64,000 bases of DNA from Pseudomonas sp. FP198 (lineage in GTDB: Bacteria > Pseudomonadota > Gammaproteobacteria > Pseudomonadales > Pseudomonadaceae): contig NZ_CP117452.1 in the NCBI RefSeq assembly GCF_030687895.1, positions 3,923,501 to 3,987,500 of the forward strand, given 5' to 3'. The notes under the pieces were generated by a model. That model worked only from the letters and a program-made list of their open reading frames with translations, ran no database searches and was not told the origin of the DNA. Below are positions 17,198 through 25,794 of this stretch, one piece after another; within the stretch, counting starts at the first letter, position 1, and every line of letters starts with the position of its first letter. The position numbers were made by a program, and so were the translations under genes.

Positions 17198-18103
17198 ATC
17201 GAAGACCTCAACACCCTGTATTACTTCACCCAAGTGGTCGAACACGGCGGCTTCGCCCCCGCTGGCCGGGCGCTGGACATGCCCAAGTCCAAGCTCAGCC
17301 GGCGTATCGCCCAGCTGGAGGAGCGCCTGGGCGTCAGGCTGATCCATCGCACCAGCCGGCATTGTTCGTTGACGGAAATCGGCCAGGCCTATTACCAGCG
17401 CTGCCTGGCCATGCGGGTCGAGGCTGAAAGTGCCGCCGAAGTGATCGAACGCAACCGCTCGGAACCCCAGGGGCTGGTGCGCATCAGTTGCCCGACGGCG
17501 CTGCTCAACAGCTGGGTCGGACCGATGCTGACCCGCTACATGGTCAAGTACCCGCGCGTGGAGCTGTTCATCGAGAGCACCAACCGCCGCGTCGACCTGC
17601 TCCACGAAGGGTTCGATATCGCGTTGCGGGTTCGTTTCCCCCCGCTGGAAAACACCGACATGGTCATGAAGGTGCTGAGCAACAGCACCCAGTGCCTGGT
17701 GGGGAGCCCGGTCTATCGTGAAGGCCTGTCGTCCCCCGCCTCGCCGGCGGACCTCAATGGCCTGCCCAGCGTCCACTGGGGGTCGGCGCAACGTGAATAC
17801 CAATGGGAGCTGTTCGGCCCGGACGGCACCCGCGCGCTGATCCGCCACGCACCGCGCATGGTCACCGACGACCTGCTGGCCTTGCGTCATGCGGTGCTGG
17901 CGGGCATCGGCATCGCTCACCTGCCCACGGTCGTGGTACGCGAAGACCTGGCCGCCGGACGCCTGGTGGAACTGGTGCCGGGCTGGACACCGAAATGCGG
18001 GATCGTCCATGCGATATTCGCCTCACGCCGTGGCTTGCTGCCCTCGGTGCGAACCCTGATCGACTTCCTCGCCGAGGAGTTCAGCCAGAGCGACATGGCC
18101 TAG
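17198..18103 (+). CDS. LysR-family transcriptional regulator (start codon unusual)
   Basis: About 301 residues. The N-terminal helix-turn-helix (EDLNTLYYFTQVVEHGGF, then ALDMPKSKLSRRIAQLEERL) is complete, followed by the substrate-binding domain to SDMA. The expected start is just before IEDLNTL, but the codons there are ATC (17195) and ATC (17198), placed 4 and 7 bases after a good AGGAG at 17186. The nearest in-frame ATG is 17120, which would add 26 residues not usual for the family. Either a rare ATC start, a G-to-C change at the start, or a sequence error. Divergent from pirin. Confidence 0.8.
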   Translation: MEDLNTLYYFTQVVEHGGFAPAGRALDMPKSKLSRRIAQLEERLGVRLIHRTSRHCSLTEIGQAYYQRCLAMRVEAESAAEVIERNRSEPQGLVRISCPTALLNSWVGPMLTRYMVKYPRVELFIESTNRRVDLLHEGFDIALRVRFPPLENTDMVMKVLSNSTQCLVGSPVYREGLSSPASPADLNGLPSVHWGSAQREYQWELFGPDGTRALIRHAPRMVTDDLLALRHAVLAGIGIAHLPTVVVREDLAAGRLVELVPGWTPKCGIVHAIFASRRGLLPSVRTLIDFLAEEFSQSDMA

Positions 18104-18133
18104 CGCATGCGGCAAGGCGCTCCCCACGGTGCC

Positions 18134-18748
18134 CTACAAGTGATTGCGCTTGGCGAAATCCGACAGGCCCACCAGGGTTTTCAAGCCAAGCTTTTCCAGC
18201 AGGCGGGTCTTGTAGGTGCTGACCGTCTTGGGGCTCAGGAACAAAGCTTCGGCGACGTCCTTGCCGCGCATGCCCATGGCCAGCATCCGCAGGATTGACA
18301 ACTCGCGGATCGAGAGACTCTCCAGCGCCTGCTGTTCGGTGCGCTGCTGGAAATCCAGGCGCACGGACATCTGTGGGAAATAGGAGTAACCGGACTTCAA
18401 TGCATGAATGGCCTTGGTCAATTCCTTCAGGTCGCTTTTCTTGGTGACAAACCCTCGGGCCCCCGCCGAGATACAGCGGTTGCAGAAATGCTGGGCATCC
18501 TGGGAGGTAAACACCAGCACCCCGCATGACGGGAACTCGGCCATGATCCAGCTCAACAGTTCAAGGCCGTCGAAACCGTTCATTACCAGGTCCAGGATCA
18601 CCAGGTCGGGTATGCCTTCCTTGATCAAGGCCCTGGCTTGCGCCACGCTGCTGGCATCGCGGACCTGCGCGGCCCCTTCATTCTGGCAAATGAGCCGCAA
18701 CGCTCCTCGAATGACAGGGTGGTCGTCCACGATCAACACGTCTTTCAC
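18134..18748 (-). CDS. NarL/BvgA-type response regulator
   Basis: 204 residues from GTG 18748 (CAGGGAG before it); an in-frame ATG lies ten codons earlier. Receiver domain: acidic pocket DD (VDDHP), phospho-Asp in LVILDLVM, Lys in FVTKKSD. A LuxR/FixJ helix-turn-helix follows at about 140-200 (LSIRELSILRMLAMG, then LFLSPKTVSTYKTRLLEKLG). It is most likely the DNA-binding output of the large hybrid kinase at 19460-23104, as in BvgAS/EvgAS. A perfect palindrome lies upstream. Confidence 0.88.
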   Translation of the reverse strand: MKDVLIVDDHPVIRGALRLICQNEGAAQVRDASSVAQARALIKEGIPDLVILDLVMNGFDGLELLSWIMAEFPSCGVLVFTSQDAQHFCNRCISAGARGFVTKKSDLKELTKAIHALKSGYSYFPQMSVRLDFQQRTEQQALESLSIRELSILRMLAMGMRGKDVAEALFLSPKTVSTYKTRLLEKLGLKTLVGLSDFAKRNHL

Positions 18749-18824
18749 GGCAGCTCCCTGGGTAATTACAAATGACATTGGTGCCAGACGGCATCGAACT
18801 CTTGCACAAGCGGTGGGCAGGATT

Positions 18825-18846
18825 CACCTGTCAGATCTGACAGGTG
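18825..18846. promoter_or_regulatory. Perfect 22-bp palindrome
   Basis: CACCTGTCA-GATC-TGACAGGTG is an exact palindrome about 77 bases before the response-regulator start and 37 bases past the stop of the receiver-like gene. No T-run follows on the minus strand, so an operator is more likely than a terminator. Confidence 0.5.
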
Positions 18847-18882
18847 CGACCAGCGGTCATTGGCCCGGCGACAGCCCTCTCG

Positions 18883-19296
18883 TCAAGAGCGCGCCCGCTC
18901 GCTGATACGCGCTCCCTCGGCACGAGCCATCAGGCAGGCCAGTGCAACAGGGTCGGGCAACGCGGCCTGGCTCAGTTGCACGTGAGACCGGCGCCCACCC
19001 ACCTGCCGCGACACGCCAGCCTGTGGCACGTTGTAGATCAACCCGTGAAGCACCTGGGGGTTGTCGACCAGGAAATCGGCTAACGCCACTCCGCCACTTG
19101 CCAGTCGGGCATTGGCGACGATCACGTCGAACGGCTCGCAGCCATACTCCACCAGCAGCAACAATTCCTCCATGTCGTTCACCGGCGCAATCCGGAAATA
19201 ACCCTGCTGGTTGAACAGGCGCTCAAGCTTCATTCGATGAAAATGCTCTGAATCGGCGATCATGATACGTAATGCTTTGTTCGGCATGACGGGCAT
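18883..19296 (-). CDS. Receiver-like protein without phospho-acceptor Asp
   Basis: 137 residues (ATG 19296; ATG 19287 also possible). LRIMIADSEHFHRMKLERLF at the start and FDVIVANARLASGG in the middle follow a CheY-like receiver pattern. At the place of the phosphorylated Asp there is Asn (VANARL against the neighbour's ILDLVM), and the acidic pocket is D-S-E rather than DD. No output domain is present. It lies between a BvgS-like kinase and a BvgA-like regulator, all on the minus strand, so it may modulate that phosphorelay without being phosphorylated. Function is inference. Confidence 0.6.
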   Translation of the reverse strand: MPVMPNKALRIMIADSEHFHRMKLERLFNQQGYFRIAPVNDMEELLLLVEYGCEPFDVIVANARLASGGVALADFLVDNPQVLHGLIYNVPQAGVSRQVGGRRSHVQLSQAALPDPVALACLMARAEGARISERARS

Positions 19297-19459
19297 CCAA
19301 TGGCAACGCGACGGGTACGGCGGCCCATGAACGTCAGGAGGCGTCAGGCTAGAGAAAGCCTCTCAAGGACGCTGTAGGAAAAATCTTAAAAAACCGGGTA
19401 AATGGCGCCCATGGCGCCTTCCTGCGGTCAATATTCCCTCATGTCGGTCAGCAACCACC

Positions 19460-22400
19460 TCAACCTGACCAGAGCGACGAAGCACGCAGCCGCCCGGTCA
19501 AATGTTCGAGCGCCTGCTGCAAGTCGCCCACCGCATCGGCCAACGACGACGCATCCCGGCCCCGGCAAGCGTCTTCCAGGGCATCGCACGCGCTAACCAG
19601 ACCTTGCGCCCTGACCATCCGCGCCCCGCCCTTGATCCGATGCGCCAGGTCGGCGAGTCCGGGCAGATCATGCCGGGCGGACAAGCGCAGCAACTGCGCG
19701 GCGTCTTCGGTATTGCAGGTGACCAGTTCGCTGATCAGGCTGTTCAGCGCCTCCGTATCGCCGCCGGTCAACTGCGCCAGGCCGTCCAGGTCAAAATCCT
19801 CCGCGGGCGCCTCGGCCTCCGTTCCAGGAAACCCTGCGACCGGTTCCGGAAAAACCTGCGCCAGACGCGCGCCGAGGGCTTCGAGCCCGATGGGCTTGAA
19901 CAGGCAATCGTTCATTCCCGCGTCGATGCAACGCTGCTTTTCTTCTGGCTGGGCATTCGCGGTGAACCCCAGTATCAATATCGGCGACAGGCCTCGCGCG
20001 CGCTCCTCTTCCCGAATGGCTCGGGTCAACGCGTAGCCATCCATCAGGGGCATGTTGCAGTCGCTAATGACCATGTCGAAGTGCCCGGCGCGCCACGCTT
20101 GCAGGCCTTCCACACCCTCCGCAGCCTCCTCCACGCGGTGGCCCAGGTAACTCAGTTGCTGGCACAGCAACAGGCGATTGGCCGGATAGTCATCGACCAC
20201 CAGGATAGACAGCGCCCGCATCGGCAACGGCGCCTCGCCCCCGGCAAGTGGAGCCTGGCGCAAGGCGTCGAGCAGCGGCAGATCCAGCCGGATCTCGACC
20301 TGCGTGCCCTCCCCCGGCAGGCTGCTCATCGTCAGGGTGCCGCCCATCATTTCGCACAAGGTCCGGCTGATGACCAACCCCAGCCCGGAGCCGCCGCGGG
20401 TCGACTCGCGGTTGTCGCCGACCTGGGTGAACGGCTGGAACAGCCGTTGCTGGTCTTCAAGGGAAATCCCGCTGCCGGTGTCCTCCACCCGCAAGCGAAC
20501 AGCGAGTCGCCGGTCTTCGCTGCCGGGGACGGCCTCGGCGATCAAGCGCACCAGGCCCTGATCGGTGAACTTGATCGCGTTGCTGAGCAGGTTCGACAGC
20601 ACCTGCTTGAAGTGCAACGGATCGATCAGCACGTCGCGGTCGAGTTCATCTTCCAGGGCCAGTTGCAGGCCCAGGTGTTTCTGCCGGGCCAGGCCTTCGA
20701 AAACCCGCGCCACCGACTCGACCAGCTCCCGCAGGTTGGCGCGCTCCGGCGCCAGCGACATCCGCCCGGATTCGATACGGGCAACATCGAGGATGTCGCC
20801 GATCAACGCCAGCAAGCCATGGGCGGCGCCCGAAGCGACCTCGATGGCCGCCCGATCGACAATGCCTTCTTCGGCCTTTTTCAGCGCCAGTTCGAGCATG
20901 CCGATCACCGCATTCATCGGCGTGCGGATCTCGTGGCTCATCGTCGCCAGGAAGGTGGTCTTGGCCCGGTTGGCGTCATCCGAACCGTCCTTGGCAATGC
21001 GCAATTGTTCGAGAAGGTGCTGGCGTTCACTGACGTCGATCCAGCCGCCGATCATGCCGCTGACCACGCCGTCGCTGCCGCGATACGGCAGCATCCATTG
21101 ATAGATGGTCAGCACCTCGCCGCTGGCCACAGTCAGGCGGCGGTCCTGGACCCGGGGCAAGCCCTGCTCCATGACCCGCAGGTAATCATTGTGGTAGAGC
21201 CGCGCTTCGACTGGATCCCCCGGCGCGCTTTCGAGCAGGGTCCTGCCGACAACGCTCTGCCGTTCGGCACCGAATACCTCCAGGTAGCCGCTGTTGCACA
21301 ACACCAGCCGTGCCTCGCGGTCACGGACATAGATCGGATGCGGCGTGCCGTCGATCAATACCCGCATGAATTCCAGTTGGTCGTTGAGGGCGACTTCGGC
21401 CTGCCGACGCTTGCGTATCAGCTGGCGCAGATAGCCGATCCAGCCCAGTGCCAGGAGCAACAGCAGTGCAGCGATGGCGAAGCCCTGAAGAACAGTGGCG
21501 CGATGGCGCAGCCAATAACTGTCTTCCACAACGATTTCCGTACGCCAGCGGTTGGTCAGTTCGTCCATTTCCTCAGGGGCAACGCTGAGCAGCGCCTTGT
21601 CCAGGATCGAATGCAGCTGCGGCGCGTCCCGGCGGGTACCCAGGGCGATCAGCGCCGGCTCGGTGCCGACGGTGCAGGTGATCTGCAGCGTGTCGCGGTA
21701 CTGACGGGAGATCATGTAGCTGGCACTGAGCAGCGGGCTGATCGCCGCGTCCACCGCGCCGGAAGCCACCATGGCCAAGGCATCGGCGGCGTTTTGCGCC
21801 GGCACCAGTTGCACCTCGGGAAACTGCTGCAGCAGGTAATCGCGCAGCACATTGCCGCGCACCAGCGCCAGGCGCTTGCCGGCCATCTGCTCCGGCGTGA
21901 CGGGGGCCTGGGCATCCAGGGCGGCCACGAGCACGTAGGGATTGCTCAAATAGGGTCGGGTGGAACTCAATTCATCGGCGTAGTCGGAACCCGGCGGGAA
22001 CGCCGCCACGACGTCGGCCTCGCCGGCCTTGACCTGCGCGATCAGATCCTCAAGCGACTCACCGTGGCGGATATCGAATTTCAGCCCGGTGCGCAGGCTG
22101 ATTTTCGCCAGCACATCGGCGCTGATGCCGCGAAAGTGCCCCTGCTGGTCAATGAACGTGAGCGGCATGAAATGATCATTGATCACCACCCTGATTCGCG
22201 GATGCGTGTCCAGCCAGCGTTGTTCGTTGACGCTGAAATGCAGCCGTTGGTGGCCGGGCATGCTTGCGCCACCGGCGCTCCAGCGACGCAGGATCGCCAT
22301 GCGCTCGGTGCCGGGGATGGCTTGCAAGGCGCTGTTGATGATCCGCAGCAGGCGCGTGTTGTCACGCCCCAGGGCAAACGCGAATGGCTGCACCTCCAAG

Positions 22401-23104
22401 CGTGAAAAATCGGCCAACTGGACGTTGTTCAGGTAGTTCTTGGTGATCAGGTAATGGGCACTGATCGAGTCCCCCAGATAGACGTCGGCCTGGCCGAAAG
22501 CCACCGCACCGATGGCACTCAGAGTCGACGGGTACAGCTGCAGCGAAGCCTTGGGGTAAAAAGCCTTGACCGCTTCAGGGGGCAGATAGTGATAAAGCAT
22601 CGCCACCCGCTTGCCCGCCAGGTCCGGCGCGAGCTTGCGATTGTCACCGGCACGGGTCACCAGGGTCGGCTGGTCATCGGCGTAGGCCTGGGACATCGCC
22701 AGTTCCGGGTCGCCAGCCTCGAAGCCATTGGCGCTGCCGAGCATGTCGATTTCACCGCCGCGCAGGGCCTGCAGCGCCTCGGCCCGTGACGGGTACCGGC
22801 GCACCTGCACTTCGACCTGCAACAACTGACCGAGCAACCCGGCGTAATCGGCGGTCAGGCCTTCGTATTCATGGCCATTGCCGGTGATACCGAACGGCGC
22901 ATAATCCGGCGCCGAGGCACCGAGCAGCAACGTGCCCTTGTCGCGCAGCCAGGCCCGGTCGGCTGCGTCCAGCGACACCGAATAACCGCTCACGGTGGAG
23001 CGCCCAAGCATCTGCAGCGACTCGGGCGCAGCGACGACCTGCGGTGCCATGCTCAATAAACCCAGCGACAACGCCGCCAGGCTCATGCGTGAAAACACAA
23101 TCAT
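19460..23104 (-). CDS. BvgS/EvgS-like unorthodox hybrid sensor kinase
   Basis: 1214 residues. Order: signal peptide (1-26), two periplasmic solute-binding (SBP_bac_3) domains (about 45-275 and 290-525), a membrane helix (about 535-558), a PAS domain (about 580-690), HisKA with FLATMSHEIRTPMNAVIGM (His about 725), HATPase with DTGSGISLEDQQRLF and GGSGLGLVISR, a receiver with VISDCNMPLMDG, and a C-terminal HPt with LAHRIKGGARM. The full four-step phosphorelay is intact. The periplasmic modules sense an unknown signal. Response regulator and receiver-like protein follow downstream on the same strand. Confidence 0.92.
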   Translation of the reverse strand: MIVFSRMSLAALSLGLLSMAPQVVAAPESLQMLGRSTVSGYSVSLDAADRAWLRDKGTLLLGASAPDYAPFGITGNGHEYEGLTADYAGLLGQLLQVEVQVRRYPSRAEALQALRGGEIDMLGSANGFEAGDPELAMSQAYADDQPTLVTRAGDNRKLAPDLAGKRVAMLYHYLPPEAVKAFYPKASLQLYPSTLSAIGAVAFGQADVYLGDSISAHYLITKNYLNNVQLADFSRLEVQPFAFALGRDNTRLLRIINSALQAIPGTERMAILRRWSAGGASMPGHQRLHFSVNEQRWLDTHPRIRVVINDHFMPLTFIDQQGHFRGISADVLAKISLRTGLKFDIRHGESLEDLIAQVKAGEADVVAAFPPGSDYADELSSTRPYLSNPYVLVAALDAQAPVTPEQMAGKRLALVRGNVLRDYLLQQFPEVQLVPAQNAADALAMVASGAVDAAISPLLSASYMISRQYRDTLQITCTVGTEPALIALGTRRDAPQLHSILDKALLSVAPEEMDELTNRWRTEIVVEDSYWLRHRATVLQGFAIAALLLLLALGWIGYLRQLIRKRRQAEVALNDQLEFMRVLIDGTPHPIYVRDREARLVLCNSGYLEVFGAERQSVVGRTLLESAPGDPVEARLYHNDYLRVMEQGLPRVQDRRLTVASGEVLTIYQWMLPYRGSDGVVSGMIGGWIDVSERQHLLEQLRIAKDGSDDANRAKTTFLATMSHEIRTPMNAVIGMLELALKKAEEGIVDRAAIEVASGAAHGLLALIGDILDVARIESGRMSLAPERANLRELVESVARVFEGLARQKHLGLQLALEDELDRDVLIDPLHFKQVLSNLLSNAIKFTDQGLVRLIAEAVPGSEDRRLAVRLRVEDTGSGISLEDQQRLFQPFTQVGDNRESTRGGSGLGLVISRTLCEMMGGTLTMSSLPGEGTQVEIRLDLPLLDALRQAPLAGGEAPLPMRALSILVVDDYPANRLLLCQQLSYLGHRVEEAAEGVEGLQAWRAGHFDMVISDCNMPLMDGYALTRAIREEERARGLSPILILGFTANAQPEEKQRCIDAGMNDCLFKPIGLEALGARLAQVFPEPVAGFPGTEAEAPAEDFDLDGLAQLTGGDTEALNSLISELVTCNTEDAAQLLRLSARHDLPGLADLAHRIKGGARMVRAQGLVSACDALEDACRGRDASSLADAVGDLQQALEHLTGRLRASSLWSG

Positions 23105-23306
23105 CGATTAAAGGGTTTCGCCTGGCCTTGGCAAAGTCGGCGCGGGAGCGCCACCGAACCTGGGTGAAAAATAAGGTTCTGCCTGCCAAAGCGAGGGAAC
23201 AGCGAACCGTCAGCGTGCCTGTCGAAAATACAGCAAGCGTGACTGGAGTGTAGGGAGTTTCTGAGGAATTTCCTGACGAGCTATCGTGAAATAACGTCGC
23301 TCAGGC

Positions 23307-23360
23307 GCAGGCGGCGATCCGTGGTATTGCGCTCAAGCGCAGCCCGGGATCGCCGCCTGC
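23307..23360 (-). terminator. Large hairpin downstream of pvdA
   Basis: GCAGGCGGCGATCC (23307-23320) pairs perfectly with GGATCGCCGCCTGC (23347-23360), with a 26-base loop, nine bases past the pvdA stop. Only a weak T-rich stretch follows on the minus strand. The rest of the 264-base gap 23105-23368 shows nothing else. Confidence 0.5.
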
Positions 23361-23368
23361 GGCAGACC

Positions 23369-24703
23369 TTATGCAGTGGCCCGCAATTGTTCCCGTACCG
23401 ATTGGCCCAAGCCGCGTTCCTTGCCGTGCTCATAGAGCGAGCCGGCGATTTCGTCGGCGCGCACCGGCAGGATCGACAGCAAGGTGTCGCTCAAACCATG
23501 ACTGGCCTGACAAAAGCCCTGCATATAGATGGCGGCCTTGCAGCGCTCATCGGTGATCAACTTGTAGTTGCGATCCACCTCGAAATCGCCGAGGTATTGC
23601 GCCAGCGGCTCCAGCAAGGTGCGGTGCATCTGGCGCTCGTAGCCGGTGGCGAGCACCACGGCGTCATAGCGCCGGTTTGTCAGCTCGCCGGTGGCGTTGT
23701 TGCGCATTGCCAACTCCACGCCATTCTCCGTGGCCGTGGCTTTCTCGATCGTGGTCAGCGTACGGAACGCATGGCGGGCGATGCCCGAGACTTTCTGGCG
23801 ATAGAAGATCCCGTAGATGCGTTCGATCAGGTCGATGTCGACCACCGAATAATTGGTGTTGTGGTACTCATTGACCAGCCGCTCGCGCTCGCTGTGGGGT
23901 TGCTGGAACACCAGGTCGGTGAACTCCGGCGAAAACACTTCGTTGACGAACGGGCTGTCGTCGGCCGGCTTGAGGGCCGAGCCGCGCAGGATCATGTCGA
24001 CCTGTGCCGATGGGAAGCTGTCGTTGAGGTCGATGAAGGCTTCGGCTGCGCTCTGGCCGCCGCCGATGATCGCGATTTTCATTGGCTGGCCGCTCACGCA
24101 CGGCTGGGTTGCCATGCGCTCCAGATACTGCGAGTGATGGAACACCCGCGCATCTTCCCTGAACCCCTTGAACGCCTCGGGAATGCGCGGCGTGCCGCCA
24201 GCGCTGACCACCACCGAACGCGTGGTGCGCACATACTCCTCACCCCGTCCGTTGCGGGAAATCACCCGCAGCGCTTCAACCTGCTGGTTGTGCAGCACCG
24301 GCTCGATGCGCAGCACCTCTTCGCCGTAGCGGCTCTGGCCGGCAAACTGCGCCGCCACCCAGCGCAGGTAGTCGTTGTACTCCATGCGACACGGATAGAA
24401 GGTGCCAAGGTTGATGAAATCCACCAGGCGGCCATGGTGCTTGAGGTAATTGACGAACGAGTACGGGCTGGTCGGGTTGCGCAGGGTCACCAGATCCTTG
24501 AGGAAGGAAATCTGCAATTCGCTCTGGGTCACCAATGTATTGCCGTGCCAGCGGTAGTCGGCCTGTTTGTCGAGGAACAACACATCCAGTTCGCCCTGGA
24601 CCGGGCCACGTTCCTGAAGCGCGATGGCCAGCGCCAGGTTCGAGGGGCCGAAGCCGATGCCGATCAGATCGTGAACGGTGGGCGCTGCAATTGCCTGAGT
24701 CAT
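23369..24703 (-). CDS. pvdA: L-ornithine N5-monooxygenase
   Basis: 444 residues. Cytoplasmic FAD- and NADPH-dependent enzyme that hydroxylates the ornithine side chain, first step toward the hydroxamate ligand of pyoverdine. FAD motif GIGFGPSNLALAIAL near residue 16, NADPH motif IIGGGQSAAEAF near 215, and the ATGYERQ motif near 355 are all present, and length equals that of PvdA in P. aeruginosa (about 443). A PvdS-type promoter box lies 95 bases upstream of the start. Confidence 0.96.
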   Translation of the reverse strand: MTQAIAAPTVHDLIGIGFGPSNLALAIALQERGPVQGELDVLFLDKQADYRWHGNTLVTQSELQISFLKDLVTLRNPTSPYSFVNYLKHHGRLVDFINLGTFYPCRMEYNDYLRWVAAQFAGQSRYGEEVLRIEPVLHNQQVEALRVISRNGRGEEYVRTTRSVVVSAGGTPRIPEAFKGFREDARVFHHSQYLERMATQPCVSGQPMKIAIIGGGQSAAEAFIDLNDSFPSAQVDMILRGSALKPADDSPFVNEVFSPEFTDLVFQQPHSERERLVNEYHNTNYSVVDIDLIERIYGIFYRQKVSGIARHAFRTLTTIEKATATENGVELAMRNNATGELTNRRYDAVVLATGYERQMHRTLLEPLAQYLGDFEVDRNYKLITDERCKAAIYMQGFCQASHGLSDTLLSILPVRADEIAGSLYEHGKERGLGQSVREQLRATA

Positions 24704-24797
24704 GTCCAGTGTCCTCTGGAGAAGCCCCTCAACAGGGCGCGAAAGCCTGGGTGACTTGAGCGGCCCACACTAGGCCGTCAGTCGTCTGTTGAGAGGA

Positions 24798-24821
24798 ACG
24801 AGGACAATGAAGGAAAATTTA
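24798..24821 (-). promoter_or_regulatory. PvdS-dependent promoter (IS box) for pvdA
   Basis: On the minus strand TAAAT-N16-CGT is exact (on the plus strand ACG at 24798 and ATTTA at 24817). This is the iron-starvation box recognised by the sigma factor PvdS. Confidence 0.8.
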
Positions 24822-24845
24822 CCACCGAGAATCAGCGAGGGTGAA

Positions 24846-25328
24846 TCAGGACGCGTCCCACTGCCGTACGCGAATACGACAATGCTTCATGGCATTGACG
24901 ATGTGTTTCTCCACCAGCGCCCTGGAAATGCCCAGGCGCCCGGCGATCTGCGAGTGGGAAAGGCCTTCGAGCTTGCGCAGCAGGAAACTCTCGCGGCACA
25001 GCGGCGGCAACTCGGCCAGGGCCCGTTGCAGCATGTCCAGGCGCTGGCCGTGGTCCAGGCTGGTATGGGGCGATGGGGTGAAGAACCGTTCTTCGCTGTC
25101 GAGCACATCGAGGGATTCGACCTGGCGCAGGGTGTTGCGCCGATGCCCGTCGATCACCAGGTTCAGCGCGGTGCGATAAAGGAACGCCCGGGGCTGCTCG
25201 ATGGGGGTATCGCTGGCGCGCTCCAGCACCCGCACATAGGCGTCATGCACCACATCTTCGGCCGCCTGGCGGTTGCCTAGCCTGGCGTTGAGGAAACACA
25301 CCAGTTCGCGATAGTAGTTTTCCAACAT
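24846..25328 (-). CDS. fpvI: ECF sigma factor, FpvI type
   Basis: 160 residues from ATG 25328 (GGGGAG before it). Region 2 has NRQAAEDVVHDAYVRVLER and region 4 has LEGLSHSQIAGRLGISRALVEKHI, the FecI-like group. Its place between pvdA and pvdRT-opmQ is that of FpvI, which transcribes the receptor gene fpvA when ferripyoverdine is bound. In P. aeruginosa the anti-sigma gene fpvR lies next to fpvI; here none is present beside it or elsewhere in the window. A Fur-like AT-rich site lies upstream. Confidence 0.82.
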   Translation of the reverse strand: MLENYYRELVCFLNARLGNRQAAEDVVHDAYVRVLERASDTPIEQPRAFLYRTALNLVIDGHRRNTLRQVESLDVLDSEERFFTPSPHTSLDHGQRLDMLQRALAELPPLCRESFLLRKLEGLSHSQIAGRLGISRALVEKHIVNAMKHCRIRVRQWDAS

Positions 25329-25421
25329 GACTCCCCGTGCGCAGCGACTGCGACAGCTATCCCTGTGCCACTAGGCATGCCTGAAAAAGGCATGGCAGGA
25401 TAGTGGCAGGCTCAATAGCGT

Positions 25422-25446
25422 AATTTATAGTAATTCTCATATAGAT
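25422..25446 (-). promoter_or_regulatory. Possible Fur box upstream of the fpvI-like gene
   Basis: The minus strand reads ATATGAGAATTACTATAAAT within an AT-rich block that contrasts with the GC-rich surroundings. It resembles overlapping GATAAT hexamers. A small hairpin (CATGCC-TGAAAAA-GGCATG, 25376-25394) sits between it and the gene. Confidence 0.4.
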
Positions 25447-25508
25447 TTAAAGCGTTGGTTTGTATCAAGGCCGAATCGTTCAGTTCCAGTGGCGCAAGGT
25501 GTTGCTTT

Positions 25509-25641
25509 CGTGGCGAGGGGATTTATCCCCGCTGGGCTGCGAAGCAGCCCCAAACCAGCTCACTCAAAACATCTGACAGACCGAGGTGCAAATTAAGAGG
25601 ACTGCTTCGCAGTCCAGCGGGGATAAATCCCCTCGCCACAG
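25509..25641. repeat. Long inverted repeat of the GTGGCGAGGGGATTTATCCCC class
   Basis: GTGGCGAGGGGATTTATCCCC and its inverted copy GGGGATAAATCCCCTCGCCAC enclose a second pair, GGGCTGCGAAGCAGCCCC and GACTGCTTCGCAGTCC. It separates the divergent fpvI-like and pvdR promoters. Confidence 0.75.
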
Positions 25642-25704
25642 ATAAATCCCCTCACCTGCTATCGGGTGGGTGTTGTTTCAACTGTTACGCAGTATTTCCC
25701 CCGC

Positions 25705-25728
25705 TAAATTCCCGCCCGGAACACTCGT
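25705..25728 (+). promoter_or_regulatory. PvdS-dependent promoter (IS box) for pvdRT-opmQ
   Basis: TAAAT-N16-CGT, exact, ending 66 bases before the pvdR ATG. Confidence 0.8.
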
Positions 25729-25794
25729 TTACCAGAACAGCCCCCGTCCCTGCTGCTCTTGCGACGGACCCGATATCACCGGCCGGAACCCTGC

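Noticed and set aside
19502..22405. 967-codon open frame on the plus strand
   Set aside because: Antisense shadow of the BvgS-like kinase in GC-rich DNA; no recognisable domain.
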